Shown piece by piece: positions 10,427 to 20,629 of a stretch of 64,000 nucleotides of DNA (position 1 is the first letter of the stretch; every line of letters starts with the position of its first letter). The notes below the pieces were generated by a model. It saw only the letters and a program-made list of their open reading frames with translations, made no database searches and had not been told where the DNA came from. The stretch spans positions 1 to 64,000 of the forward strand of contig CAIQHB010000016.1 of assembly GCA_903871465.1 (NCBI GenBank), in the 5' to 3' direction. Position numbers and translations under genes: made by a program. The stretch comes from an uncultured Methanosarcinales archaeon (GTDB lineage: Archaea > Halobacteriota > Methanosarcinia > Methanotrichales > Methanotrichaceae).

Positions 10427-11197
10427 TTAGGCCATCTTTTGGCCTTCAACGCTTCCCTTCCAGGACTCTCCGCTGGCTGAAGATGCCTGGTACTCTCCCG
10501 TGGCCATATCTCCGTTTAGATTGAGATTGAGCTTATAGAGGGCGATGGGGCTCACAGTGGTTATATCCAGTTCTGCAGTCTCATTCTTCTGGACCGATCC
10601 GGATACCGTCACATCGAGGGTGTTGTTGCCTTCTCTGATTTTGCCCGCGCCAAATAGGTCGCTTCCCTTCTGGAAGAGGGTCAATGCCAGATCCCTCTGC
10701 ACGCTGTCGTTCAATGTGAACGACCAGCTTCCTGCCAAGGATGCAGCTGTCGTCTGGGAAGTCGTCTGGGAAGGCGGCAGCTCCGTTGTTACAGGCGGGG
10801 TTGCGTCTTTGCTTGATGTGTTATCTTGCGCAGCGGAAGTCGTATCCGCTGCGGTGTCAGCGATTGACGACTCGGCCTGATCCCGGGAGGATTTGGCGCT
10901 GTCTCCGCCTCCAGTTAGAGTGCTGGGAACGGTCCAATCCATCGAGGTTTTGTTTGCATTAAGCTTTCTTTGCAGCGCGGGAGTTGCCGCCATTCCAGGA
11001 GGCGGCGTAATAATAGTAGTCTCTCCTCCGCTCAGCAACTGATCAGCGGTTTGGGTGTCCTGATGAGCCCAATCAGCGCAAAGAGCCGTCACCGCCAGAA
11101 AGGCGATAAAAAGCATTGATGATAGTATTAACATTTTAAATTTCATGACATCTCGACCTTCTCGGAATAGATTTGAAATTCTGATGAATGGATGCAT
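10427..11197 (-). CDS. secreted protein, paralogue family A (GxW beta domain)
   Basis: Signal peptide; LAGSWSFTLNDSVQRDLALTLFQKGSDLFGAGKI domain shared with 11381 and 26269 ORFs. Confidence 0.7.
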   Translation of the reverse strand: MHPFIRISNLFREGRDVMKFKMLILSSMLFIAFLAVTALCADWAHQDTQTADQLLSGGETTIITPPPGMAATPALQRKLNANKTSMDWTVPSTLTGGGDSAKSSRDQAESSIADTAADTTSAAQDNTSSKDATPPVTTELPPSQTTSQTTAASLAGSWSFTLNDSVQRDLALTLFQKGSDLFGAGKIREGNNTLDVTVSGSVQKNETAELDITTVSPIALYKLNLNLNGDMATGEYQASSASGESWKGSVEGQKMA

Positions 11198-11380
11198 TTT
11201 CTTGGTGAGTTGACCGCATGTTTGCTTTTTCGGCGCCCCATTCGCAATTCCTATGAAATTTATTAGTTGATAAGCTTAATGGTTATACGACAAACAGCGT
11301 TATTTTTAAGTTAATTAATATATCCATCAAAAATAAAATGCGGCATTCAGCCGAAATCCGCAAAAATTTGAAATGGCTGC

Positions 11381-11929
11381 CTAACTGATCTTTCCCATAG
11401 CGATCCCATGCCCGGGCACATAGCTGGCACTGTAGCTATGATAGTCTCCTGATAGAGATTTCCCACTCATAGTCAGCGCCAGGCGGAAGAGGGACAGGTC
11501 GCTTGAGAGAATGTCCAGAGCCAGTTTATTTCCTGAGACGGTCCCGATTGCCGTGACATTTTGAGTTACGCTTTTTGTCACGATTGTGCCCCTGCCGAAT
11601 ACGGCATCGCTTGATTGGTACATCTCCAGGTCTACGACTCGATCTTCAGTATCCTGCAGATCCAGGTACCATTTGCCGGATGGGCTCAAAAGCCGCGCCT
11701 TTGGTTGAAGTGACCCCTGGGTCTGGGGCGTATTCTTTCCTGTTATTACCGGTGTGGCGGCGCCTTTTAGATCCTGCACGGGGTTAAGGGGATCCACTCC
11801 TGTAGCATTTACTACAGTATTAGAGGCAGTGTCCCCGGGATTCAGAAAACTTCCCGGATCCTGAGCCAACGCTGAGAACGTCAGGAATATGAGAATCAGC
11901 ACGCTCGCCAGACTTCTGATATAATTCAT
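11381..11929 (-). CDS. secreted protein, paralogue family A
   Basis: PSGKWYLDLQDTEDRVVDLEMYQSSDAVFGRGTI; signal peptide. Confidence 0.7.
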   Translation of the reverse strand: MNYIRSLASVLILIFLTFSALAQDPGSFLNPGDTASNTVVNATGVDPLNPVQDLKGAATPVITGKNTPQTQGSLQPKARLLSPSGKWYLDLQDTEDRVVDLEMYQSSDAVFGRGTIVTKSVTQNVTAIGTVSGNKLALDILSSDLSLFRLALTMSGKSLSGDYHSYSASYVPGHGIAMGKIS

Positions 11930-12101
11930 TTTTAACCTCCCAAAGACTCTGATAACAATTGATCGCAGCTACCTGGGATCGATGAACATAAACCTGGCGC
12001 TTTGCCCAGGCCCAGGGTGGAGACCGGAACCGATGAGGAATAGAACAAATGAAAAGAAAAAAAAGAAAGAGCAATTCGAGGCTGAGAATGACAAAGCTCA
12101 T

Positions 12102-13913
12102 TCAGGCTTCGGACAGCTTTACCTCGATCTTCTCTCCCTTCTTGATATGCTTCAGAATTCTTTTCGCCATCTCTGAAGATTTTGCGACCCGGATATCTCC
12201 CCTGCGGCCCACTGTTGCAGTGAATACCGGCTCATCGCCAAGGCATACCTCCACCGCCTCCCCGGCCATTCCTTCCAGCCAGATGATGATGTGCTTTGCC
12301 GTCTCCTCCATCTTTAGTGCAGGAAGGTCAGGGCTGGTTTCCTCCTGGGTCCGAACATCAATGTGCATCCCCAGGTTCTTCTCAATCTGGTCGATGTTCT
12401 TGCCGGCCTTGCCTATCACTCTTGCCGCCTCATCCTGTGGAACATGTATAACTGCACTGGAGTCGGAGAGCATTTCCACCTTGAAGGGCCCCCGAACATG
12501 ATGGGCGATCTCCTTCTCGATCTCGCGACTTGCCAGCTTCCAGGAAGGCTTCTTGCTCTCCTTTGATACGGGCATGACCACGATCTCTTCTCCGTAGGTA
12601 TACATCTCGTACTCGGCAAGGCCGGTCTCGAAGTCCTTGACTACAATCACCGGCCGGGCCAGGTCCGCTTCTACCATGCCCGATGGGACCTTGACTACAA
12701 ACTCCACATCGAGGACTTTTGTGACCTCTCCCTTTTCGATGAAAACTACGGTATCCACAACCTGCGGTATCATGCCCATATCGACCCTGCCCAGGAGCCT
12801 CTGCAGGGAATCGATAGGCTTATTGGCGTGCACCACACCGATCATGCCCACACCTGCTAGGCGCATGTCTGCGAAGACCTGGAAGTCGCGCGTCTTTCTG
12901 ACCTCATCGTAGATGGTGTAATCAGGCCTGACCAGCAGCAGAATATCTGCTGAGGCCTCCATGCTGCCCTCCAGGGGTCCGTACTGGGTAATCTCGGGAG
13001 GAACCTGCAGATCGCGAGGCGATTCCAGGGTCTTGACCACGTAGTTACAGCTCAGAAGGTACTCGGCAACACCCGCCGCAAACGTCGACTTGCCCGAACC
13101 CGGCGGGCCGGCGATGAGAATTCCCCTCTGGCTCTCCTTGAGTCGCGTCTTGAGCATCGCGTTATGCCGGTAAGAATCAAAGCTTACCTTGGCCACTGGC
13201 CTGACCGCGGTTATCTCCAGACCATCGGAGAACGGTGGCTTGGCTATGGCAATTCTCATAGGCCCTATCTGAATTATAGCCGCGCCAATCTTCTCCATCT
13301 CGATATATCCTTCCGGATCCGCCTTTGCTCGCTCGTAGATCTCCCGAGAGAGGTCCCTAAGCTCCCTCTCAGGTAGAGGTCGCTCGCCCAATCTTACCAG
13401 GGTGAAGTCACCCACGCTGCCGCGTTTGGCCATAGGCAAAGCATTCTCCTTGAGGTGAACGGAGAGCGTATCCTCTGTGAAGTACTTCTCCAGTGATAGG
13501 GGCTTGATTGCCTCACGTTGCGGGCGAACATACTCTACGTCCAGCCCCATGGCCTCAGCTACGCGGGACTGAACCTGATCGCTGGTAAGGAAAGATGCCC
13601 CCAGTTCGAGGGCTACATCCCGAATCATGGCATCTATCTCACCACCGCCTGCGAGCTTGATCTGGTCCAAGTTCGGCCTTATGCCCACATATTCCAGTTC
13701 GATCTTGCCCATCTTGGCAAGCTCTGAGAGCTTTCTTAATTCCTCCAATCCTCTTAAGCCAATTTCTCGCCCGTGGTTGGCCTGTGCTTCCAGCTCCGCA
13801 ACCACTGCTTCGGGCACAACGATCCTACGGCCCTGGAGCTCTCCTGATTTGATCCTGGCAGAGACCCTGCCGTCTATTACCACACTGGTATCTGGCACTA
13901 ACGGTTGCGCCAT
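12102..13913 (-). CDS. PIN domain - PilT-like ATPase - KH domain protein
   Basis: VPDTSVVIDGRVS (PIN), GILIAGPPGSGKSTFAAG (P-loop), VIHVPQDEAARVIGKAGKNIDQIEKNLG (KH). Confidence 0.9.
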   Translation of the reverse strand: MAQPLVPDTSVVIDGRVSARIKSGELQGRRIVVPEAVVAELEAQANHGREIGLRGLEELRKLSELAKMGKIELEYVGIRPNLDQIKLAGGGEIDAMIRDVALELGASFLTSDQVQSRVAEAMGLDVEYVRPQREAIKPLSLEKYFTEDTLSVHLKENALPMAKRGSVGDFTLVRLGERPLPERELRDLSREIYERAKADPEGYIEMEKIGAAIIQIGPMRIAIAKPPFSDGLEITAVRPVAKVSFDSYRHNAMLKTRLKESQRGILIAGPPGSGKSTFAAGVAEYLLSCNYVVKTLESPRDLQVPPEITQYGPLEGSMEASADILLLVRPDYTIYDEVRKTRDFQVFADMRLAGVGMIGVVHANKPIDSLQRLLGRVDMGMIPQVVDTVVFIEKGEVTKVLDVEFVVKVPSGMVEADLARPVIVVKDFETGLAEYEMYTYGEEIVVMPVSKESKKPSWKLASREIEKEIAHHVRGPFKVEMLSDSSAVIHVPQDEAARVIGKAGKNIDQIEKNLGMHIDVRTQEETSPDLPALKMEETAKHIIIWLEGMAGEAVEVCLGDEPVFTATVGRRGDIRVAKSSEMAKRILKHIKKGEKIEVKLSEA

Positions 13914-13963
13914 TGTCAAAAACATCCTTTAATTATCAATTATCTGCTAAATCTAAAATAAAG

Positions 13964-14647
13964 CTAGAGATATACTATATCCATCTTTCGCTTTTTAGCA
14001 ATCCATTCCAGCACGTAGTCGATATCCAATTGCCTTCTGGTCTGGAGGCTGGCTTTCACCACCATGATGGGACTTGTCAACATGGCAACAGATATCTTTT
14101 TAGAGGCTTCTGCCCCAAATCCAGGATCCAACCGCCTCACTATGCAGAGCTTGATATCGCTACATGCAAATCCTTCATCCGTTTTATGCCCAAATTCGAG
14201 GCAAACATTTCCCGGGTCGGACAACATGCGGAAGGCCACACTGTAGCTGGCAAATTTACTTCGGTCATAGAGCTTTCGCTCATTGAAGGTAGGCCGGAGG
14301 TCCTCTTCCATTATGGCCCTACCCAGATTCACTAGCTCCTCTTGAGCCGCGCATGAATATTGGGGGCAGCCGACGAGCTTTATTGCCGTGAGATTCTTGA
14401 GAGATACATCTTTCGCATGGCAGTGTGCGCTATTTTCCACCACACAGAACTCTTTGCTCAAAGGAAAAGATGAAGATGCATAATTATCACAGCTTTTGCA
14501 CTTCAATCCAATGACCACTTCCTTGTCCAGGAAAGGCGCGATGCCCTCTAAGATTGCCAGCACTTCTGCGACGCGAAAGTCCGCGCAATCCCCCAGGATT
14601 CTCCTGGCTTCTCTGACCGCAATGAGTATTTCGTTCTTGTTATCCAT
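13964..14647 (-). CDS. conserved Cys-containing archaeal protein of unknown function
   Basis: ORF track; LKCKSCDNYASS, KLVGCPQYSC motifs. Confidence 0.6.
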   Translation of the reverse strand: MDNKNEILIAVREARRILGDCADFRVAEVLAILEGIAPFLDKEVVIGLKCKSCDNYASSSFPLSKEFCVVENSAHCHAKDVSLKNLTAIKLVGCPQYSCAAQEELVNLGRAIMEEDLRPTFNERKLYDRSKFASYSVAFRMLSDPGNVCLEFGHKTDEGFACSDIKLCIVRRLDPGFGAEASKKISVAMLTSPIMVVKASLQTRRQLDIDYVLEWIAKKRKMDIVYL

Positions 14648-14808
14648 AGGCTGTCCTTCAATACCGAGTTCTTGCATCGGCGGCATGTTCCGTACGAAAG
14701 ATGGGCATCAAACATAAAAACTTGCCGCGGCTCCGAAAAAGCTATATTTACTAGTCTCTTTTCCGCAGGGGTTGAGGAGATCAGCCCGCAAATATAGGAG
14801 GTCAGCCC

Positions 14809-15345
14809 TTGAAGGAAATACGCTTACACGGTCGTGGCGGTCAGGGATCGGTCACGGCGGCCGAGATGATAGCCGTTGCGGCTTTTGAGGACAAGAGGTT
14901 CTCCCAGGCGTTTCCGGCCTTTGGAGTAGAGCGCAGAGGTGCGCCGGTGATGGCCTTTGCCAGGATTGCCGATAAACCCATTAGAATCAGAAGCCAGATA
15001 TACGAACCTGATTACGTCATTGTGCAGGATGTCACCCTGCTTGATGTGGTCAATGTGGCCAGCGGACTCAAATCGGACGGAAAGATAATAATAAACACCG
15101 ATCGGCCCAGAGATGCGCTCAAGCTCGATACAAAGGCCGAGGTGATCACCATTGACGCTACCAAGATCGCCATGGAGATCCTGGGAAGGCCTATCGTCAA
15201 CACCACCATGCTTGGTGCATTTTGTGGAGCTAGCAAAGAGATCGGTCTGGAGAGCCTGAACAAGGCCATCTCTGATCGCTTCAAGGGAGAGCTTGGCAGG
15301 AAGAACCTGCTCGCCATTAAAACGGCCTACGAGAGGGTTTCTTAA
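14809..15345 (+). CDS. porG: pyruvate/ketoisovalerate:ferredoxin oxidoreductase gamma subunit
   Basis: IRLHGRGGQGSVTAAEMIAVAAFEDKRFSQAFPAFGVERRGAPV. Confidence 0.92.
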   Translation: MKEIRLHGRGGQGSVTAAEMIAVAAFEDKRFSQAFPAFGVERRGAPVMAFARIADKPIRIRSQIYEPDYVIVQDVTLLDVVNVASGLKSDGKIIINTDRPRDALKLDTKAEVITIDATKIAMEILGRPIVNTTMLGAFCGASKEIGLESLNKAISDRFKGELGRKNLLAIKTAYERVS

Positions 15346-15602
15346 TGGAGATAAAAGCAGGGAGTTTGGTAGATCCGTGCAGCACCCGCAAAACGTTGAC
15401 CGGTGCCTGGCGGACTTTCGTGCCTGTGGTCGATCAAGAAAAGTGCATAAAATGCAGCCTCTGCGAGATCTACTGCCCCGAGGGCTGCATCCACCAGGAA
15501 GAGGGACTATTTGTGCCCGACCTGGATTACTGCAAAGGCTGCAGCGTGTGCGCCCATGAGTGCCCACGCATGTGTATCACAATGGTCCTGGAGGAGAAGT
15601 GA
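15345..15602 (+). CDS. porD: pyruvate:ferredoxin oxidoreductase delta subunit (2x4Fe-4S)
   Basis: CIKCSLCEIYCPEGC and CKGCSVCAHECP; overlaps porG. Confidence 0.92.
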   Translation: MEIKAGSLVDPCSTRKTLTGAWRTFVPVVDQEKCIKCSLCEIYCPEGCIHQEEGLFVPDLDYCKGCSVCAHECPRMCITMVLEEK

Positions 15603-16819
15603 TGAGCAAAGGAAACGATTCTCGTAAGCACCAGAATACTGCCAATATGAAAGTGGTGGAGGGCTCTTATGCTGTGGCTCACGCAGTTATGTGCTGTCGG
15701 CCGGATGTGATCTCAGCCTATCCCATAACGCCTCAGACCCATATCGTGGAGAACCTCTCTCAGATGGTGGCTGATGGTGAGCTTGACAGTGAATTCTTGA
15801 CCGTTGATTCCGAGTTCTCAGCTCTATCTGTTTTGATCGGCGCCAGCGCCTGCGGTGCTAGAAGCTACTCCTCGACCACCAGCCAGGGTCTGGCCCTGAT
15901 GTATGAGGTTCTTTACAACGTCTCCGGCATGAGGCTCCCTATCGTCATGAACGTGGCCAATCGTGCCCTAGGCGCGCCGCTGAACATCTGGAATGATCAA
16001 CAGGATTCCGTAGGAGCCCGTGATGTGGGATGGCTGCAAATCTATGTGGAGGATGTGCAGGAAGCGGTGGATGCCACGCTTCAGGCCTATAAGATCGCGG
16101 AGGATGCAAAGATTCGGACCCCCATCATGGTATGCATGGATGGTTTCATTCTGACACACGTTTACGAGCCGGTTGAGCTTCTGGACAAGGAACTGGCCAA
16201 GGAATTCCTGCCCAAATTTATGCCGGCTGATATCCTGGACCCTGCCCACCCCAAGACCTTCGGAGCCTTCGCCGATCCCTTCACCTATACCGAGTTCCGC
16301 TATCAGCAGTTCGAAGCTCAGCAAAAGGCGCTTGAGAAGATCGAGCTGGTGGCGAGAGAGTTCGAGGAGACATTCGGAAGAAATTATGGTGGGCTTATCG
16401 ATAGCTATCACGCAGAGGATGCGGAGATAATACTGCTTACGATGGGCTCAGTCATCGGGACCATCAAGGACGCCATAGATGCCATGCGGTCTGAAGGCAT
16501 TAGAGTAGGCTTGATCAAGGTCAGAAGCTACAGGCCGTTCCCTGTTTCGGCCCTGCGAAAGGCCTTAAAAGATGCAAGCGTAATCGCAGTTATTGAGAAG
16601 GATGTATCCATAGGCAACGAAGCTGGTCTCGTGACCGATCTGAAGGCTGCCTTCTATAACAGCAGTATTCGCATTCCAATCATCGGCTTTACGGCTGGCC
16701 TGGGTGGTCGCGACATTACGATCAAAGACATCAGGAAGATCGTGGAGAAGGCTGAGGCTGCCCGCAAGGGAATAAAATCCGAGTTCGAGTTCCTCAATCT
16801 GAGAGAGGAGATTCTTTAG
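15602..16819 (+). CDS. porA: pyruvate:ferredoxin oxidoreductase alpha subunit
   Basis: CRPDVISAYPITPQTHIVENLSQM; start chosen at ATG 15602. Confidence 0.92.
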   Translation: MSKGNDSRKHQNTANMKVVEGSYAVAHAVMCCRPDVISAYPITPQTHIVENLSQMVADGELDSEFLTVDSEFSALSVLIGASACGARSYSSTTSQGLALMYEVLYNVSGMRLPIVMNVANRALGAPLNIWNDQQDSVGARDVGWLQIYVEDVQEAVDATLQAYKIAEDAKIRTPIMVCMDGFILTHVYEPVELLDKELAKEFLPKFMPADILDPAHPKTFGAFADPFTYTEFRYQQFEAQQKALEKIELVAREFEETFGRNYGGLIDSYHAEDAEIILLTMGSVIGTIKDAIDAMRSEGIRVGLIKVRSYRPFPVSALRKALKDASVIAVIEKDVSIGNEAGLVTDLKAAFYNSSIRIPIIGFTAGLGGRDITIKDIRKIVEKAEAARKGIKSEFEFLNLREEIL

Positions 16820-16832
16820 GAGGCTCAAGAAA

Positions 16833-17708
16833 ATGGAAAAATCTTTGCTGGCACCAGGGCACCGGGCTTGCGCAGGATGCGCTATGCCCACCACCATCAG
16901 GCTCGTTCTCGATGCCGCCGGACCAAACACCATCGTGGTCTCGCCCACGAGCTGCCTGGAGGTTACCACTACGCCCTTCCCGGAGAGCGCCTGGTGTGTT
17001 CCCTGGATTCACTCCTTATTCGAGAATGCCGCCGCAGTGGCCTCTGGCGTTGAGGTCATGCTCAAACGCCGGCACCTGGATACCAACCTGGTGATAATAG
17101 GGGGAGACGGAAGCACCTTTGATATCGGCATGGGCTCCAACTCAGGAATGTTCGAGCGCGGCCACAAGATGCTCTATGTCTGCTATGACAACGAGGCCTA
17201 CATGAACACCGGAGTACAACGCAGCGGCTCCACGCCTTTCTGCGTGCATACGACCACTACTCCCGCCGGAACCCAATCGTTGGGAAACCCGCGGCCCAAG
17301 AAGGATATGCCTGCCATCGCTCTGGCCCATAGAGTGCCTTATGTGGCAACGGCATCGGTGGCCTATCCTGTGGACTTGAGGCGAAAGGTTAAGGCAGCTC
17401 TGCAGGTAAACGGGCCGTCTTACGTTCAGGTCAACGCGCCCTGCATCACCGGCTGGACCTTTGAAGCCGGCTACATGATTGAGCTGGCGCGCCTGGCTGT
17501 GGAGACGGGGCTTTGGCCTCTCACAGAATATGTCAATGGAGAGCTGGTTGGTGTAAAAAAGGTTCGCCGACCAAAGCCGGTAGAAGAGTATCTCAAGGCC
17601 CAGGGCCGCTACAAGCACCTCTTCAAGAAGACTGACGGCGCGGATATGGTAAAGCAGATTCAGGCACTGGCTGATGCAAATATCGCCAAGTTCAAGCTGG
17701 TTGACTAG
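16833..17708 (+). CDS. porB: pyruvate:ferredoxin oxidoreductase beta subunit
   Basis: GHRACAGCAMPTTIRLVLDA; TPP motif GGDGSTFDIGMGSNSGMFERGH. Confidence 0.93.
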   Translation: MEKSLLAPGHRACAGCAMPTTIRLVLDAAGPNTIVVSPTSCLEVTTTPFPESAWCVPWIHSLFENAAAVASGVEVMLKRRHLDTNLVIIGGDGSTFDIGMGSNSGMFERGHKMLYVCYDNEAYMNTGVQRSGSTPFCVHTTTTPAGTQSLGNPRPKKDMPAIALAHRVPYVATASVAYPVDLRRKVKAALQVNGPSYVQVNAPCITGWTFEAGYMIELARLAVETGLWPLTEYVNGELVGVKKVRRPKPVEEYLKAQGRYKHLFKKTDGADMVKQIQALADANIAKFKLVD

Positions 17709-17710
17709 AC

Positions 17711-18313
17711 ATGTATGTAGGCCGAATCGCGGTAGTAGGCCGTATCGGTGGGAGGAGTTTTGTCGCCTACAGAGTCTCCTCCCGCTCTTTTCCTAACCGT
17801 CTCGCCGAAGTGCGCAAAAAAAGTATACTCGTCTCGCCAAAAGACCCGGCTGACCTGGCCCGGAACCCTTACATCGCCTACAACTGCATACGCGTCGCTG
17901 ATGATGTGGCAGTTGTGGCGAATGGCACGCAAGCGGATATGATCCTGGAGAGGATCGAGGACGGACAAAAGCCTGGTGACGCCATCGCTTTGAGTCTGGT
18001 GGCTTACGGCTACGAGAGGGACGAGCTGGACACTCCGCGCATCGCAGGGGCTGTGAGCCGGGACAAGGCGTGGCTAGGGATCGCCAAGAGGGATGAGTTT
18101 CGAGTCAAAGAGTTCAAGCTAGTGGACGACCAGGCCTTTTTGGTCGCAACCTATGAGAAGACAAACTTCGTTGCCGTTTCCTTTGGCGGCGAGAATGCGG
18201 GCGAGATTGCCCAAAAAGCCTATGATCTATCCTTTGAGAGGCCTGTCTGTGCAGCTGCGGCTTATGAGTCGCAAGGAACCGGATTCGATCTGGCAGTTTA
18301 TAATCCGATGTAG
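17711..18313 (+). CDS. purO: archaeal IMP cyclohydrolase
   Basis: MYVGRIAVVGRIGGRSFVAYRVSSRSFPNR. Confidence 0.85.
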   Translation: MYVGRIAVVGRIGGRSFVAYRVSSRSFPNRLAEVRKKSILVSPKDPADLARNPYIAYNCIRVADDVAVVANGTQADMILERIEDGQKPGDAIALSLVAYGYERDELDTPRIAGAVSRDKAWLGIAKRDEFRVKEFKLVDDQAFLVATYEKTNFVAVSFGGENAGEIAQKAYDLSFERPVCAAAAYESQGTGFDLAVYNPM

Positions 18314-18322
18314 AGGTATGTT

Positions 18323-19213
18323 ATGGAGATCAATGGTGTTCAGATAGACGACACCTTTGCCGAAGCATTTCCCATAAAGATGGCAAGGGTGCAAATCACC
18401 GCTGTAACGGAGCGATGGGCTTTGGAGGCGGCGCGCGAAGCAACTGGTTTTGGAACGTCCGTCATAGGATGCTCGGCAGAGGCGGGCATTGAGTGCATAG
18501 TAGACGGAAGCGAGACCGTCGATGGCAGGCCGGGGGCAAACATCCTGATATGCAACATGGGCTACAAGAACCTGGAGAACTCACTGCTCTTTCGCCTGGG
18601 CCAGTGCGTCCTTACCGCGCCCACAACAGCTGCCTTCAGCGGCATGACTGAGGCGGAAAAGCAGTTTGATACCGGCAAGAAGCTGAGCTTCTTTGGAGAT
18701 GGCTACCAGAAGAATGAAAATATGAATGGAAGAAACGTCTGGAAGATCCCTTTAATGTCCGGCGACTTTATCGTCGAGCAGAGCTTCGGAGCCATCGAAG
18801 GAATTGCTGGCGGCAATTTTCTCATCCTGGGCCAGAACCAGATGGCAGCTCTGACCGCGGCCGAAGCGGCAGTTGACGCCATTCGTAAGCTCAAGGGCAC
18901 CATTACTCCTTTCCCGGGCGGCATTGTATCTAGCGGCTCTAAAGTAGGCTCCAAGTACAAGTTCCTTAAAGCCTCCACCAACACAGCCTTCTGCACATCG
19001 CTGCGATCGGACAATGTATGCACGCTGGCTGAGGATGTCTCCAGCGTCTTTGAGATCGTAATCAACGGCGTGAGCCGGGAAGCAATTCAGGCCTCCATGA
19101 AAGCAGGCATCCATGCAGCGTGCCATGTGCCAGGAGTTCTGAAGATAACTGCGGCCAATTACGAAGGAAAACTGGGCATTCATCAATTTCCGTTGCACAG
19201 GGTACTTGAGTGA
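18323..19213 (+). CDS. ftr: formylmethanofuran--tetrahydromethanopterin formyltransferase
   Basis: MEINGVQIDDTFAEAFPIKMARVQITAVTERWALEAAREATGFGTSVIGC. Confidence 0.95.
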   Translation: MEINGVQIDDTFAEAFPIKMARVQITAVTERWALEAAREATGFGTSVIGCSAEAGIECIVDGSETVDGRPGANILICNMGYKNLENSLLFRLGQCVLTAPTTAAFSGMTEAEKQFDTGKKLSFFGDGYQKNENMNGRNVWKIPLMSGDFIVEQSFGAIEGIAGGNFLILGQNQMAALTAAEAAVDAIRKLKGTITPFPGGIVSSGSKVGSKYKFLKASTNTAFCTSLRSDNVCTLAEDVSSVFEIVINGVSREAIQASMKAGIHAACHVPGVLKITAANYEGKLGIHQFPLHRVLE

Positions 19214-19249
19214 AGCCCTGAACGCATTTTTTTGTGAGGAGATAAGATT

Positions 19250-19762
19250 TTGGCGATGACGGAAGTTGTTGTTGATACCCGCGACAAGATAAAATCCTGG
19301 CTCACAGAGGAGGGCCTATTCAAGGAAGAGGTCCAGGGCGAGAACCTTTACTATCAGATAGCTGCAGAGTTTCCTGTCTCATCTGGCAGACATCTTTCCA
19401 TCATCCAACCCCGGGATCATGAAGACATGATTGTGGTGTTCAGCAGGATAATGCTCGCGGATGTGCATCAAAAGGCATTTTCAGCCTTGCCGCCGAAGGA
19501 AAAAGAGCAACTTCTCTGGCAAATGCGCTACGACCTACTTTTTCAGGAGTCGAGCTTTGAGATCGAGCCGGTAGGTTTGGATATGCGAAGCATTCGTTTC
19601 ACCCGCGAGATCTACTATGACGGGCTGACCAAGAACAAGTTAATGGAGGCCGTGAGGGAGAACTTCAAATGCGAGCTCTATATCGTCTGGAAGTTCCAGG
19701 AGATCTTTGGTGAGGGCCCGGCAAATAGAGTCTCAAAGCCGCCTGAGCCTATGTACGGCTGA
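19250..19762 (+). CDS. DUF2299-like conserved archaeal protein
   Basis: ORF track; archaeal-type composition, follows ftr. Confidence 0.6.
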   Translation: MAMTEVVVDTRDKIKSWLTEEGLFKEEVQGENLYYQIAAEFPVSSGRHLSIIQPRDHEDMIVVFSRIMLADVHQKAFSALPPKEKEQLLWQMRYDLLFQESSFEIEPVGLDMRSIRFTREIYYDGLTKNKLMEAVRENFKCELYIVWKFQEIFGEGPANRVSKPPEPMYG

Positions 19763-19791
19763 AATTTCAGAATAAAAAAATGAGATTCAGG

Positions 19792-20508
19792 TTAAGAAAT
19801 CTCGTAGATCAACGTCACGCTAGCCGATACCTCCAACTGACCTGGTTGGATCGGCGTGGCAATATCAGCAAATAGTGCGTTCCTCGCAGTCGGTCCTGTG
19901 TAGCCGTAGCCTTCGGTTATCTCCAGAACGCGGCCCAGCTTCACACCCGCCGCTTTAGCCGCTACCTCAGCCTGTCTACGTGCGTCCTCGATGGCCAGAG
20001 TCAGGGCCTTATCATTTTGGGGACGGGGGTCTCTCAGGTCGAAGCTGACCTGTTGGATGCTGTTCGAGCCGGCGGACACTGCGGCATCCAGAACCCTGCC
20101 TACATCAGTCGTGTTGTTCAGCTTAACCGTGACCTGGTTGGTGGCCAGGAAGACGGGAGCTTTCGGCTTCTCGCTGGCCATCTTGGGCTGATCCTGAGGC
20201 ATAGTGGTCAGGCTGAAGCTGCTGGTCTGGATCTCATTCTCTGGAATTCCGGAAGCCTTTAGGGCATTGATGGTCTTATTCATCAATCCGGCATTTTCCC
20301 GAACGGCTCCTGCAGCGCTGGCGTTCTGCGTCTCCACTCCCAGTACGATTGTCGCCATATCTGGAGACGTGGTCACCTTGCCGTCACCCTGTACGGTCAG
20401 TTTGGACGCATTATTCTCAGTAACAGCTATGGCATTTGGAACTGCCAGAAAAAGTAGCATCAAACCCAGAAACACAATGCTTGAATTTTTCATAATAAAC
20501 CTCATCAT
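19792..20508 (-). CDS. SIMPL (DUF541) domain secreted protein
   Basis: LTVQGDGKVTTSPDMATIVLGVETQNASA. Confidence 0.85.
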   Translation of the reverse strand: MMRFIMKNSSIVFLGLMLLFLAVPNAIAVTENNASKLTVQGDGKVTTSPDMATIVLGVETQNASAAGAVRENAGLMNKTINALKASGIPENEIQTSSFSLTTMPQDQPKMASEKPKAPVFLATNQVTVKLNNTTDVGRVLDAAVSAGSNSIQQVSFDLRDPRPQNDKALTLAIEDARRQAEVAAKAAGVKLGRVLEITEGYGYTGPTARNALFADIATPIQPGQLEVSASVTLIYEIS

Positions 20509-20629
20509 AATATCTTCCTTAATGCCTTATAGGTTTTCTTGAGATCGCATCGAATAGCCATCTCTCCGACGATGAGAGAAGATGATAGAAGATAAAAATG
20601 AGGGACGAATAAAAAAATAGTTTGCCGAC

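Noticed and set aside
14824-15567. 247-aa minus-strand ORF opposite porG/porD
   Set aside because: Antisense to porGD; no supporting features.
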